From positions 1-41,218 of IMG/VR virus record IMGVR_UViG_3300037882_001997: a stretch of 41,218 nt of DNA; one strand, written 5' to 3'. The notes below the pieces were generated by a model. The model saw only the letters and a program-made list of their open reading frames with translations, made no database searches and had not been told where the DNA came from. The translations under genes and the position numbers were made by a program. This document shows positions 14,496 through 23,812 of this stretch, piece after piece (within the stretch, counting starts at the first letter, position 1; every line of letters starts with the position of its first letter). This DNA comes from a virus.

Positions 14496-14920
14496 ATTCT
14501 AACTCTAGATATGATGCATACTTTGCAAAAAAAGCCGCCGATAAAAGCGGAGTAGAAATGCTTCCTGGTTCAGAAGTCGGTCCCGGAGCAGCTCAAAGAG
14601 ATTGGTTAGGAAATTCTAATTTAACTCAAAATGAGGAAATAGAAGCCCCTTCTGCTGCTTCTATCTCTCCAAGTTCTGCTGGAGATATTGCAAAAGCTAC
14701 TCAGCAAGGCGGGGTAGAAAGTGGAATATCTACAGCTCTAATGGCTTCAGGAAATCCTTACGCTATGGGAGCAGGTCTTGGTCTTCAGACGCTAGGGGCC
14801 ATGAAGAAAGGTGAAAATGAAAGAATTCAAAACAGATATGCGGATGAAATAAAGAAGATAAATGCTCGTCAGAGCGCCATAAATAAACTTGCTCAGATTG
14901 GACAAGGATTAAAGGCATAA
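14492..14920 (+). CDS. Probable internal virion / ejection-related protein, 142 aa
   Basis: The protein is Ala-, Gly- and Ser-rich with a hydrophobic glycine patch (GNPYAMGAGLGLQTLGAMKK, about 93-112) followed by a basic helix. Short proteins of this make-up, just before adaptor genes in podoviruses, are often internal virion proteins that leave with the DNA. The start overlaps the previous stop (ATGA). No enzymatic motif is seen. Confidence 0.6.
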   Translation: MNSNSRYDAYFAKKAADKSGVEMLPGSEVGPGAAQRDWLGNSNLTQNEEIEAPSAASISPSSAGDIAKATQQGGVESGISTALMASGNPYAMGAGLGLQTLGAMKKGENERIQNRYADEIKKINARQSAINKLAQIGQGLKA

Positions 14921-14921
14921 A

Positions 14922-15791
14922 ATGAAACGATTAGAATTTCAGATCACACAAGTTCGTAATTCTACCGATAACAAGGATACTAACGGAATCTCTGATGCTG
15001 AGATAGTGGGCTATTTTAACGATGCCCAGAAATACATCACAACTCTTGTTTTTAAAAATAATCCCTATGCGGATTTATTCAAGGTTCAGAAAGAGTATCC
15101 TGCAGGAACTACAGGAATATATGATCTTCCAGAAGATTGCTATTCTTCTAACGCCATTTCAATGGTTGAAGGGAGATACGCTGTTACTGAAAACAATAAC
15201 GGGTATTCTAGAATAAAGCCTATTTCTGAGTCGGAATTTTCGTATATGTTTGGGTACATTGTTAGGAATAACCAAGTACTTATTTCAGGTCAAAACAACA
15301 TATCTCAGTTAACCTCAGTACGCATTACGTACTTCAAGCAGTTACCTACTTTAGATATTCGACAAGCTACAATTAATGCCGTGACTCCTGGAGTATCTAT
15401 TGGATTGTCGGCGGCTCCAATTTCTTTATACACCATGGATGACCACTGCTCTGTAGTAGATAATCAAGGGGATCAGCTTGTACCAAATATTTATTTTAGT
15501 AATGTTACTGGCAATACTCTTGTTACTACTGATACATCTGGAGTAGTGACTGGAAATTATATCGTATCTGGAGCTAATGCTTGCAATAGAAGCCAACTTC
15601 CAGACGTTTGTGAGCCCTACTTATTTGATTATGTAAAACAGAGAATCTATACTAGGAACAACTATTCTGACGCAGACAAGCAATTGTATTTTACTGAGCA
15701 ACAAAAATCAGAAGTAATATCTATTTTCTCGAAAAATAAGAAAGACGACGATACAATTCCTATTACAGATATTGGATTTTTACTTTTCTAA
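14922..15791 (+). CDS. Head-tail adaptor (P22 gp4-like tail accessory protein)
   Basis: At 289 aa, it begins with a helical DAEIVGYFNDAQKYITTLVF segment and a DLPEDCYSSNAISMVEG segment, both common in podoviral adaptor proteins that dock on the portal and close the head. An inserted beta-rich part spans about 150-225. The C-terminal helix segment (CEPYLFDYVKQRIYTRNNYSD) fits the family. It lies directly before the gp10-like protein, matching P22 gene order gp4-gp10. One base separates it from the preceding stop. Confidence 0.72.
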   Translation: MKRLEFQITQVRNSTDNKDTNGISDAEIVGYFNDAQKYITTLVFKNNPYADLFKVQKEYPAGTTGIYDLPEDCYSSNAISMVEGRYAVTENNNGYSRIKPISESEFSYMFGYIVRNNQVLISGQNNISQLTSVRITYFKQLPTLDIRQATINAVTPGVSIGLSAAPISLYTMDDHCSVVDNQGDQLVPNIYFSNVTGNTLVTTDTSGVVTGNYIVSGANACNRSQLPDVCEPYLFDYVKQRIYTRNNYSDADKQLYFTEQQKSEVISIFSKNKKDDDTIPITDIGFLLF

Positions 15792-15800
15792 GAGGTTATT

Positions 15801-18176
15801 GTGGCATTAGGGAAAATGTTAAATCTTGGCGGTATAGACAACCGCCCGCCTAAGGCAGATCAAAGTGTAGGTCGCTTTAGAGTAGCTAGAAACGTAATGC
15901 CTACCCCAGACAATAGACTTATCCCTAGATATGACAATTCTATATATAGTTCTTTTGCAGCAGATTCTACGGTAACAACATTTAACACCATTCCTTATAA
16001 TAATGATGTTTTAAGCTTGTGTGCTAAATATTCAGCAGATTCAGGGATACAATACACCCCCGTTCTAAATGGTGTGGATTCCATACCCTCTGCTGTAGAG
16101 GCTATTTGCAGTACAATACAGAACAATGATGTAGTTTATGGTCAAGCAGTAATGGCTTATCGTAGAAACAATACCGTATTCTATAAAGTACAAGAGCAAG
16201 TTGAAACTTCTTTGGACTTACTTAAATATGATGGGGTGGAGCTTCGTAAAGCAGGATGTGACCAGCCTATCATATCTACTGCTGGGTTTAATGCCACCGG
16301 AACAAGGTACGTCAGAGCTATTCAACATTCAATTGACTTTGACAACAATCAACCAGCCAGCGAGTATGTTCAGTTTAGGACAAATGACACTAATTTAAGT
16401 GTTACTCTAGACAGAAGCTCAGGAAATTTGATTTCAAACAATGCAGGACAAACAGGATTTTCTCCTACTTCAGTTATCTCAAATGACTCTATCCCTGAGA
16501 GCTATTTTGTGGGTACTGCAACTTACGATGCAGGTAATTTAGACTTTCCAATAACGACTACAAAAACAAACATAACTACTGCAAATAAGATAGGAAGTTA
16601 TGTAATAGTTAAAGAGAGCCAATACGTAATAGGGGGAATCTACTACCTAGGCGTAGCTCTAAAAATAAAACAAGTTACCCCTTCTATCAAGCTTGATGCC
16701 AATGACGTATATGTTTTGGACTTTAATCGAGAATGGCAAAAAATAAATATTTCTGGGCTAGATGCATCAAATCTAGCTTCTTCTATTTCCTGGGGAACTA
16801 AAACATTTATGTCTTTTTGGGAGTCTCTTTCAGCCAGCGGCATTTACTACTTCAGAAAACTATCTCCTTCTTTCCCAGACGCCCTAGCAGTTACTTTTGC
16901 AACAACGGTTACCTTGACCGCAGCGGCTACAGCCACCGCAGGGTCAGACACTAAAATCATAACTTTAGCCCCTATTTTGAACGATATCTATGATGTAAAT
17001 ACTAAAAAATTAAGTCCTAATTCTAGGGCAAACTTTGGATCCAGCACTCAATCAGATTTCTACTGCCTCACTGTCTACCAAGACCAAATGCTACTTGCTA
17101 ACGATGACCTTATCTTCTTCTCAGACTTTACACTAGGTGGTGAGTTTGAGCAGTTAAACTCTTCTAATTTCATTAAAGTAGGGGATCTTGATTTTGGCAG
17201 AGTTACCTCTATTTGCGCTACTCAGGATTTCTTTGTTGTTTCAAGGGAACGCAAAAACTATTACGTTAATGGAAACATAGCTACCGGAAACTACCGAGTA
17301 CAGGACATTGTTGAAGCGGAGATAGGAGCATGGTCAAATAATTCTTCTATCCTAATCAAAGACTCAGTTGTTCTTATCACAGCTCTTGGTGTGTTCCAAA
17401 TCGTAGGTGGAGGTAGGGCAGAACTTATATCTAAAACATGTCCTAAGAACTTCTCAACATATGATGCAAATTCAGTAAATGAAGATGTGGTTTTTAGACT
17501 CCTAGGATTCAATTCCGAATTACTCCCCGAGCAAGATCCTGAAAGCTACCTGGATGACGGGCTATCTGTTGCTTATGACGAATATAGAGAACTTCTTGTA
17601 ATTCTAAAGAAAGGCGTAAACCAAAGCAACGTGGCTATAGTACTGCATACAGCTACCGGGGAATTTTATGAGTGGGATGGCATAAAATCAGGTCAATTCA
17701 TAGAATCTATAGGGTTTGTAAAAGCCAAAATGTACATAGGAACTACCGACCTAACAGCCCCAAATAACGCAGTAATATACAAAGAAGATGCAGCAGCTAC
17801 CTTAAGCTACTGCACTTCAAACCCAATTATACTGTACTCTTCTTGGATGACAGCCGGGGAGCCTTCTCTAGAGAAATCATTACTTCAGCTTAAGATGTTC
17901 GGAAGAGTACAGTCCAACGGAATTACAAGCGGACTTAAGGTTAAGAGTTTTAAGGATTGGGATTTCAATACAGCCACAACCGACTCGACCTACTACCCTA
18001 ATAGTCCTTCATTGAGTTTAGATAGCCAAACTCAATATTCTCACAAGAAGAGACTTAACTCAGATAAAGTGTTAGCTGCTTCTGTAGGATTCTCAGTCAA
18101 TACCACAGGGGTGACTTTTGAAATAGAGTCCATGGAAATAGAGTTTAATGCAATTCAAGAAGGGATGAAGAAATAA
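15801..18176 (+). CDS. Tail stabilisation protein (P22 gp10-like)
   Basis: The protein has 791 aa and starts at GTG with AGAGG six bases before it. The N-terminus, GKMLNLGGIDNRPPKADQ followed by GRFRVARNVMPTPDNRLIPR, is the hallmark opening of phage packaged-DNA stabilisation/tail hub proteins. The rest is beta-rich with seven-bladed-propeller-like repetition (QDFFVVSRERKNYYV, SSILIKDSVVLITALGVFQI, EYRELLVILKKG), typical of these nozzle proteins. It would form the tail tube beneath the adaptor ring and hold the DNA in. Length is above P22 gp10 (about 470 aa), so extra domains are present. Confidence 0.78.
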   Translation: MALGKMLNLGGIDNRPPKADQSVGRFRVARNVMPTPDNRLIPRYDNSIYSSFAADSTVTTFNTIPYNNDVLSLCAKYSADSGIQYTPVLNGVDSIPSAVEAICSTIQNNDVVYGQAVMAYRRNNTVFYKVQEQVETSLDLLKYDGVELRKAGCDQPIISTAGFNATGTRYVRAIQHSIDFDNNQPASEYVQFRTNDTNLSVTLDRSSGNLISNNAGQTGFSPTSVISNDSIPESYFVGTATYDAGNLDFPITTTKTNITTANKIGSYVIVKESQYVIGGIYYLGVALKIKQVTPSIKLDANDVYVLDFNREWQKINISGLDASNLASSISWGTKTFMSFWESLSASGIYYFRKLSPSFPDALAVTFATTVTLTAAATATAGSDTKIITLAPILNDIYDVNTKKLSPNSRANFGSSTQSDFYCLTVYQDQMLLANDDLIFFSDFTLGGEFEQLNSSNFIKVGDLDFGRVTSICATQDFFVVSRERKNYYVNGNIATGNYRVQDIVEAEIGAWSNNSSILIKDSVVLITALGVFQIVGGGRAELISKTCPKNFSTYDANSVNEDVVFRLLGFNSELLPEQDPESYLDDGLSVAYDEYRELLVILKKGVNQSNVAIVLHTATGEFYEWDGIKSGQFIESIGFVKAKMYIGTTDLTAPNNAVIYKEDAAATLSYCTSNPIILYSSWMTAGEPSLEKSLLQLKMFGRVQSNGITSGLKVKSFKDWDFNTATTDSTYYPNSPSLSLDSQTQYSHKKRLNSDKVLAASVGFSVNTTGVTFEIESMEIEFNAIQEGMKK

Positions 18177-18553
18177 TGGACCCTAGAAGTCGTTTCTTAA
18201 TTAGGTCTGATAGGGATTTGGACAAGATTCCTAAGGATGCTGGTACGGAAGATATTATAAATATCACTAATAAGGCATTGGGTTACGTAGAGTTTTTAAA
18301 TAAGAATATATCGCTTAGATCTAATTTTAACTGCTACGTGGCAGAAAATGTAGTTTTGGCAGCAGGGACTACCGTAAAGATACAACATTTTCTTGGCGTA
18401 GTACCTAAATGGCGTATAATATTAAGACAGACAGGTAACGGAGTAATTACAGACGTAAACGACTCTCCCTCTGATTGGAATGATAAGATTATATCTTTGA
18501 AAAACAACGGTGCGGTAGAAGTTGTATTATCTGTTTGGATAGGGAGAGAGTAA
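18176..18553 (+). CDS. Small tail-associated beta-domain protein, 125 aa
   Basis: It is coupled to the previous gene by TAATG. The N-terminal 50 residues are charged and helical. The C-terminal 75 (AAGTTVKIQHFLGVVPKWRI, then DSPSDWNDKIISLKNNG) follow a recurrent phage beta-sandwich pattern found at tail tips and fibre bases. A connector between nozzle and fibres or a tail needle-like plug is likely. Precise assignment is not possible. Confidence 0.62.
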   Translation: MDPRSRFLIRSDRDLDKIPKDAGTEDIINITNKALGYVEFLNKNISLRSNFNCYVAENVVLAAGTTVKIQHFLGVVPKWRIILRQTGNGVITDVNDSPSDWNDKIISLKNNGAVEVVLSVWIGRE

Positions 18554-19500
18554 TGAGTTTCATTAAAAAACTAGGGAATGCGGCAACAGGAATAGCTACA
18601 GGAGGACTTTATACTTCTGAAGGAAACGGACTACTACAAGGTAGTAACCCTATCGACACAGTTAAGTCCATAGCAGGAGGTCAAACTTCAGCAGAAGCCA
18701 GGGAGCAACAAAAAAAAGACGCTATGTCTAGAGAATCTCGAATAGCTTCTTCTATCTCTTCAGGTAAAAAAGAAGGACTAGATTTGGCTAATATTGGCTA
18801 CGGTCAAGGACTAGCTGATACTGGTTCAGACATCCAAAGAGTTAGAGAACTACAAAAAGCAAGAACAAACCAATCTGCTTCGGACCCTGTTACCGCTGCA
18901 ATTATGGCGCAAAAAGCCGGAGCAGTAGCTAATTCCTCAAGACAACTAGCTTCTTCTGGAGTTAAGGGAGGAGTAGCGGCTCAAGCCACGGAAGCAGTTT
19001 CTCGCCAAAGGCAATCAGATATCGACGCTTCATTATATGGTCAACAACGCCAAGCAGTTCAAGATGAAAGAAGCCTAGCAGGAAATACTCTCTCAGGCAC
19101 TACTTCTCTTATGTTCGGAAATGCTGGTCTTGGTCTAGAAGGAGCAAAACCAGATTTACCAAATACTAAAGGTCTTACGGATTCAGTTATATGTACTGAA
19201 CTATTCAGACAAGAAATTATGCCACTTCCTTTGTACCTTAAAGATTCAGAGTACGGAAGAAAGCTAAACTACAACGTGATTGCAGGATATAAATTACTTG
19301 CAGTACCCGTAGTTAAATTAATGCAAAGAAGTCCTCTGGTCACTTCGATAATAAAATATCCTGCAATGAAGTGGGCTAAACATATCGGTGGGGTGGAATC
19401 ATCTCTCTTTGGATATGCTTGTCAATATATCGGAGAACCAACTTGTTACATCTTAGGGGTATTATTTAAAACAGTTAGAGGGGTAGTATATGGCTTTTAA
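18553..19500 (+). CDS. Ejection/internal virion protein with conserved C-terminal domain, 315 aa
   Basis: The start is ATG at 18553 (TAATG overlap with the previous stop, GGGAGAGAG before it). An upstream TTG frame extension is less likely. The N-terminal 205 residues are Ala/Gln/Ser-rich and helical, typical of podovirus ejection proteins. From about residue 212, a compact domain (VICTELFRQ, GYKLLAVPVVKLMQRS, EPTCYILGVLF) matches a recurring domain at the end of phage internal proteins with a Cys-Thr-Glu opening. The product is expected inside the head or tail and released into the cell with the DNA. Confidence 0.72.
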   Translation: MSFIKKLGNAATGIATGGLYTSEGNGLLQGSNPIDTVKSIAGGQTSAEAREQQKKDAMSRESRIASSISSGKKEGLDLANIGYGQGLADTGSDIQRVRELQKARTNQSASDPVTAAIMAQKAGAVANSSRQLASSGVKGGVAAQATEAVSRQRQSDIDASLYGQQRQAVQDERSLAGNTLSGTTSLMFGNAGLGLEGAKPDLPNTKGLTDSVICTELFRQEIMPLPLYLKDSEYGRKLNYNVIAGYKLLAVPVVKLMQRSPLVTSIIKYPAMKWAKHIGGVESSLFGYACQYIGEPTCYILGVLFKTVRGVVYGF

Positions 19501-19921
19501 TTCTGCAATTATTATAAAACCAAAGAAAATCAAAGGTGCTGACAAGGTAAAACATAGTAGTCTGCATGGAGTGGAAGAATTTATGCCGAAAGAAGAAGTA
19601 GAAACAAGTGAAAAAGCGGAATCATATTCTAAAGGGAAGAAGTTCGAAACTTCAGAAAAAGTAAAAGAAACTGCCTTGAATTCTATTAATCCTATCAAAC
19701 CTTCAAAATTTGAAGGTTCTTACTCCCCAAAATCTGAAGATATGGTGAGCATTGATTTGATGCTCTCTGGATCAAAAAAACCAAGTCAAGAATCTAATGC
19801 TTATGACAAAGAAGCTGGAGAATTCAAAGTAGAGAAAGATGAAGAAGGCATATTCAAAGAATCAGGTGAATCCGCTAAAAAGAAATATTTAGAAAAATTA
19901 AAATCTCGTAAAGGGATGTAA
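19490..19921 (+). CDS. Hydrophilic small structural-region protein, 143 aa
   Basis: The protein is Lys/Glu/Ser-rich and has little hydrophobic core, so probably disordered. It has two similar stretches: EVETSEKAESYSKGKK and KFETSEKVKETALNS. It lies among ejection-protein genes and overlaps the previous stop by 11 bases, with AGAGGGG before the ATG. A chaperone or a small internal protein is possible. No family is recognised. Confidence 0.6.
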   Translation: MAFNSAIIIKPKKIKGADKVKHSSLHGVEEFMPKEEVETSEKAESYSKGKKFETSEKVKETALNSINPIKPSKFEGSYSPKSEDMVSIDLMLSGSKKPSQESNAYDKEAGEFKVEKDEEGIFKESGESAKKKYLEKLKSRKGM

Positions 19922-19924
19922 TAA

Positions 19925-21232
19925 ATGGCTAATTTAGATTTTTTAAAATTTGATCCTAATAAAGACACTAGGAAGCCATTCAGCATGACTGACTATGAAG
20001 CTATTCCTCCAGAGCTTCGTAATGATTATGTTAAGACAACTTCTATTCCCGCCAAGAACCAAGTCAGCAATGAAATGGTTATTGAAGCCCCTGTGGCACA
20101 AAAGCAAGTAGCCATTGCTACTCCAGTAGAAAAGCCAAGAATTGAAGAGATGAAACAAATATTCTCTCCTCAACCTGAGGTCCCAGTAGAGCAGCCGCAG
20201 TTTCAACCTACTTCTGAGTTAGTAGACCCGGAGGAAGTTAAACTGAAAGCACAGGCTATGATGCCTCAGTCAGGCCCAGCGAATTGGCTTCCTGCTTTAG
20301 CTCCATTATTAGCTGAAGCCTTCATGGGAGGAAATGGTAAAAGTGCTGGAGAATCTCTAGGTATTTCTGGAAACTATTTAGTAGACCAGGAAAAAGATAA
20401 AATTAAACGATCACAATCTCTTGAAGATAAATTAATGGAAATTCAAAAAGCCAGGGCTATTGCATCTGCCAAAGCTCAAGGCAAAAACTCCCTTAAAACA
20501 CTTGAAGTAGATGTTAACGGAAAACCTATCATTACTGCAGTTCCAGACGCAGTAGGAAAGCAAGCATGGAAAGCTCCAACTAGGGAATCCACCGCCTTAA
20601 CCTTTGACCAAAGATTAGAACTAGAAAAACAAAAAGCTAAACTCAAAAAAGAAATGGATGGGTTTAAGCAAAAAGCTAAAGACAGCGAAAAGAAAATAGA
20701 TCTTGAGAAATACTATGGCTCAGAAAGATCTAAAGATCCGTTTACTCGAGACACTAAAAAAGTAGCCGATGCCTATAACAAATTGTCTCAATTAGACCCA
20801 GAGTCTAAAGACCCTATTCAAGACATTGCTGTTATATTTGACTTTATGAAGTCCCTAGATCCAGGTTCCGTAGTAAGAGAATCAGAGCAATCATTAGTTA
20901 TGGGAGCCAAGTCTGTGGGGGATTTTGTAGAAAATCTTTCCGATATGCTTAAGAAAAATAGAAAGTTAACTCCCGATCAAGTTAGAGGAATTCAAAGATT
21001 CTCTGCTCTAAACTACCAGAGAAGGCTTCAATCTCAAGAAACGCAGGTAGATGCAAGATACAAGAAAATAGCTGAAAAATATGGCTTAGATCCTCAAGTA
21101 GTTTTGGAAGATTTGTCTATGGGCACCCCAATGTTATGGACAGATAAGAAAACAGGAAGAACAAAAATACTTTCAATACCAAAAGGGCAAGAAGCTGAAG
21201 CTGAAGCTGCTGGCGCACAGAGGGTAAAATAA
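19925..21232 (+). CDS. Ejection/internal virion protein, 435 aa
   Basis: The N-terminal 90 residues are Pro- and Glu-rich. A short hydrophobic segment (NWLPALAPLLAEAFMGG, about 120-135) is followed by long charged coiled coil (about 150-270). A conserved-looking helical block (DIAVIFDFMKSLDPGSVVRE, about 299-318) is a recurring signature of podoviral internal proteins with a DPGSVVRE motif. The C-terminus is Ala/Glu-rich. Together with its neighbours at 18553 and 21232 it likely forms the trans-envelope channel for DNA entry. Confidence 0.72.
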   Translation: MANLDFLKFDPNKDTRKPFSMTDYEAIPPELRNDYVKTTSIPAKNQVSNEMVIEAPVAQKQVAIATPVEKPRIEEMKQIFSPQPEVPVEQPQFQPTSELVDPEEVKLKAQAMMPQSGPANWLPALAPLLAEAFMGGNGKSAGESLGISGNYLVDQEKDKIKRSQSLEDKLMEIQKARAIASAKAQGKNSLKTLEVDVNGKPIITAVPDAVGKQAWKAPTRESTALTFDQRLELEKQKAKLKKEMDGFKQKAKDSEKKIDLEKYYGSERSKDPFTRDTKKVADAYNKLSQLDPESKDPIQDIAVIFDFMKSLDPGSVVRESEQSLVMGAKSVGDFVENLSDMLKKNRKLTPDQVRGIQRFSALNYQRRLQSQETQVDARYKKIAEKYGLDPQVVLEDLSMGTPMLWTDKKTGRTKILSIPKGQEAEAEAAGAQRVK

Positions 21233-23097
21233 TGGCTAAATTAACTGCAGCAGACCTAGATAAGATGGCAGGATTTGATTCGTATGAAGCTCCAGAACCT
21301 AGGGATAAACCTAAAGTAGTTGCGGAATTCGATAATCAAAAGAAAGCTGCTGAGTTTGTTAAGGATATGCTCAAAGTAGTTGGTCAAGGAGCTTCCTTGG
21401 GATTTGCTGATGAGGGGATAGCTGCAGCAAAAACAGGCTCTATCAGTTCTCCAGAATACATCAATGAAAGAAATATTATTAGAAATGAAATGCAGAAATC
21501 CAGAGAAAATGTTGGAACTATTTCCCCCGTTCTAGAAGCTGCAGGATCTATGATTCCTACAGCAGGAGCAGGAGCTATTTCTTCTAGTGTTAAGGCAGCT
21601 CCAGTTCTAGCAGAAATGGTGTCTGCGGGAATTCAAGGAGCGGGAGAATCGGAAGACATAACAGGAATTCCTGGAGAAATGGGAACTTCTATGGCGCTTC
21701 AAGGAGCTGCTGAAGTTGCTGGCAAAGGACTTAAAAAATTAATTTCAGAGGATTCTACAAAAATACTATCTAAGTCAATGGGAGCAAAAGCTTCTCAGGT
21801 GAATTTACCTGAAGGTAAATCAATTAAAGAATCTATCAAGAGATTAAATGACCGTGGATTCTTTAAACAAGGTGAAGTTGTAGTTGATACAACAAACCAA
21901 GCCTATAAAAGAGCAGGGAAAACATTAGGTGACTTTTTTAAACCACAGAGTTTAGACAGCCTGTATGAAAGATCCATAAAATCCTTGTCTACTTTGAAAG
22001 AAGCAAATAATGCTTTATTAGAAAATAAGTACATTAAAAGATCTCATTTAATAGAGGATTTGAACCAAGCCGTAGCTGATATGACTTACGATCCAACAGG
22101 ATTTAACGTATCCGCTAGAGAAAATCTTGCGGAAGAAGTTAAAAATATTATTTTGGAAGATTTAGTAGCCAAAGGTAATTGGCTGCCTCAACAGAATTTT
22201 AAAGCAAAAGCTATTGAAGAAGCTAAGAAATCACTAGATGCGCACATAGGAACTCCAGCATTTAAGAAAAGAGCTGAGGACTTAGGAATAAATCCAGAAG
22301 CTATGATGTTGTTCAGAAAAAAATTAGATTCTCTTGTAGATCAGGTGGGAGGGAAAGCTTACAAATTAAATAACGATATGATGTCGGATTTAATAAATGT
22401 AAAACAAACCATAGAAAATAAATTAAACCGTTCTTACGTAGACACTGGTTCAGGTCTTATAGATCAAAGAAGTTGGATGACTAAGTTATTGGAAGGGATT
22501 AGTCCTACTCCAGTAGACATTGCTAGATCTGACCTGGCAACAGCAGCAGAAAATCCTTTAATGCAAGGTGCTGGAAAGCTACTTAAGAGAACCCCGGTAG
22601 AAGCTCTAACAGAAGATAAAGGTGGGTACCCTACTCAAGAGCCAGCTAACGGATTTAATGGAGTAAAACCAGCATTTCCTTTTGGGGTACCTCCTCAAGA
22701 GCAAATTAAAAAACTACCAGGATCTTCTATGATTACTCCAAGAGAAATAATTAACTTCCGTATTCCTAGAACTACAGACGGTATTTTAGCTAACAAAGAA
22801 AGAGTAATAGCTAAGTTAGTTCAGAATGGAGTAGACGGAGAAATGATAGATACCATAGCCCAAGCTCTTAATGATGACCTTGAAGCAGTTTCTAATATAG
22901 CTCCATTGATTATCCAGCAATTTCCTACTATATTTGAAAGATCAAAATATCAAGTTTTTGATGGTGTTATAGCTGGTCCAGATAGAGCTAAAGCAGCAGA
23001 TGCTATATCAAAAAGAGCTGATATGGATTCCATTGCAAGAGCTAAGGCAATTGATGGGATTAATAAATACGGTAAACTTCCTCAGGAGCTAGCGTAA
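21232..23097 (+). CDS. Ejection/internal virion protein, 621 aa
   Basis: It starts by TAATG overlap with AGAGG before it. The N-terminal block (GQGASLGFADEGIAAAKTGS, then YINERNIIRNEMQKSRENVG) is common to large phage ejection proteins and tail-injected enzymes. A hydrophobic Ala/Gly region (about 100-165) and a long helical middle follow. No lytic transglycosylase or protease motif is visible, so the wall-degrading function, if any, must lie elsewhere. It would enter the cell with DNA. Confidence 0.7.
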   Translation: MAKLTAADLDKMAGFDSYEAPEPRDKPKVVAEFDNQKKAAEFVKDMLKVVGQGASLGFADEGIAAAKTGSISSPEYINERNIIRNEMQKSRENVGTISPVLEAAGSMIPTAGAGAISSSVKAAPVLAEMVSAGIQGAGESEDITGIPGEMGTSMALQGAAEVAGKGLKKLISEDSTKILSKSMGAKASQVNLPEGKSIKESIKRLNDRGFFKQGEVVVDTTNQAYKRAGKTLGDFFKPQSLDSLYERSIKSLSTLKEANNALLENKYIKRSHLIEDLNQAVADMTYDPTGFNVSARENLAEEVKNIILEDLVAKGNWLPQQNFKAKAIEEAKKSLDAHIGTPAFKKRAEDLGINPEAMMLFRKKLDSLVDQVGGKAYKLNNDMMSDLINVKQTIENKLNRSYVDTGSGLIDQRSWMTKLLEGISPTPVDIARSDLATAAENPLMQGAGKLLKRTPVEALTEDKGGYPTQEPANGFNGVKPAFPFGVPPQEQIKKLPGSSMITPREIINFRIPRTTDGILANKERVIAKLVQNGVDGEMIDTIAQALNDDLEAVSNIAPLIIQQFPTIFERSKYQVFDGVIAGPDRAKAADAISKRADMDSIARAKAIDGINKYGKLPQELA

Positions 23098-23375
23098 TGG
23101 CACAAGTATGTACAGTAATACAAGCAGATCCTCAGAGTTTAGCGGATGCTCTAACTGCTTTAAATTCTGAAGTCCTTATAATCGAGAAGACTTCTTCAGC
23201 AGGTAAATTCTTGGTAATTCACCAATCCCCATCCACTTCACAGACTTTTGAAGTAATTATGGGGGATCCAGCCAAGCTAGCTGATAGCCTACAGACTATC
23301 ATTACTGGTGGAGCTACGGTCAATATCGTATGTCCTACCTTTTCAGCTTCTCACTACGTTATAGGATATGTATGA
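23097..23375 (+). CDS. Small protein made of two repeat modules, 92 aa
   Basis: Two about 40-residue modules occupy the whole protein: VIQADPQSLADALTALN followed by FLVIH, and VIMGDPAKLADSLQTII followed by YVIGY. The same module appears once in each of the next two genes. The pattern (a strand, a GDP-x-x-LA helix, then two strands ending in an aromatic-Val-Ile) suggests a small alpha/beta fold. The start overlaps the previous stop and AGGAG precedes it. I do not recognise the family. Position just before the tail fibre suggests a virion accessory or fibre-attachment part. Confidence 0.75.
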   Translation: MAQVCTVIQADPQSLADALTALNSEVLIIEKTSSAGKFLVIHQSPSTSQTFEVIMGDPAKLADSLQTIITGGATVNIVCPTFSASHYVIGYV

Positions 23376-23509
23376 CATCAACATATATACAGGGAGATCC
23401 TGAGACATTAGCGGCTGCATTGCAGGACATTATAGATCTTGGAAATACTATTTACGTTTTAATTAAAACAAAAGCAAATGCAGATTTTCTAGTTATTTAC
23501 GGGGTTTAA
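23372..23509 (+). CDS. Single repeat-module protein, 45 aa
   Basis: This short gene begins in ATGA with the previous stop and ends immediately before the next ATG at 23510, so the three genes form a tight series. The product is one module only (YIQGDPETLAAALQDIIDLG, then FLVIYGV). Its agreement with its neighbours in spacing of GDP, LA-x-AL and the final aromatic strand is good evidence that it is translated. Confidence 0.72.
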   Translation: MTSTYIQGDPETLAAALQDIIDLGNTIYVLIKTKANADFLVIYGV

Positions 23510-23809
23510 ATGAACTTCATAACCGTATTAGGATCGCCTGAAACGGTATGTGCGTTCATAGAGCAATTGATACTTAGTGGCGCAATAATTTGGGATGTAA
23601 AAAAATCCTTTTTTAACGCTACTTATTTAATAGGATATGAGGAAACAGTAGTAAACGATTGTTTCTTAGCTTTAGAGGATGGAAGTCTTTTATTGCTTGA
23701 AAATGGATCTAAGATAGTATTGGAAGTATGTCCTGTTTTCTATATGCTACTAGAGGACGGAAGCTTCCTTTTATTAGAAGATGGGTCTAAGATAGAATTA
23801 GAGGATTAA
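23510..23809 (+). CDS. Repeat-module protein with LEDGS tail, 99 aa
   Basis: Residues about 3-44 are a divergent fourth copy of the module (VLGSPETVCAFIEQLILSG, then YLIGYEE). The C-terminal half is two copies of an 18-residue beta-repeat: LEDGSLLLLENGSKIVLE and LEDGSFLLLEDGSKIELE. Such LLLEDGS strings are known from phage tail and fibre proteins. The combination links the module family to virion structures, probably the fibre base. ATG starts directly after the previous stop. Confidence 0.75.
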   Translation: MNFITVLGSPETVCAFIEQLILSGAIIWDVKKSFFNATYLIGYEETVVNDCFLALEDGSLLLLENGSKIVLEVCPVFYMLLEDGSFLLLEDGSKIELED

Positions 23810-23812
23810 TAA

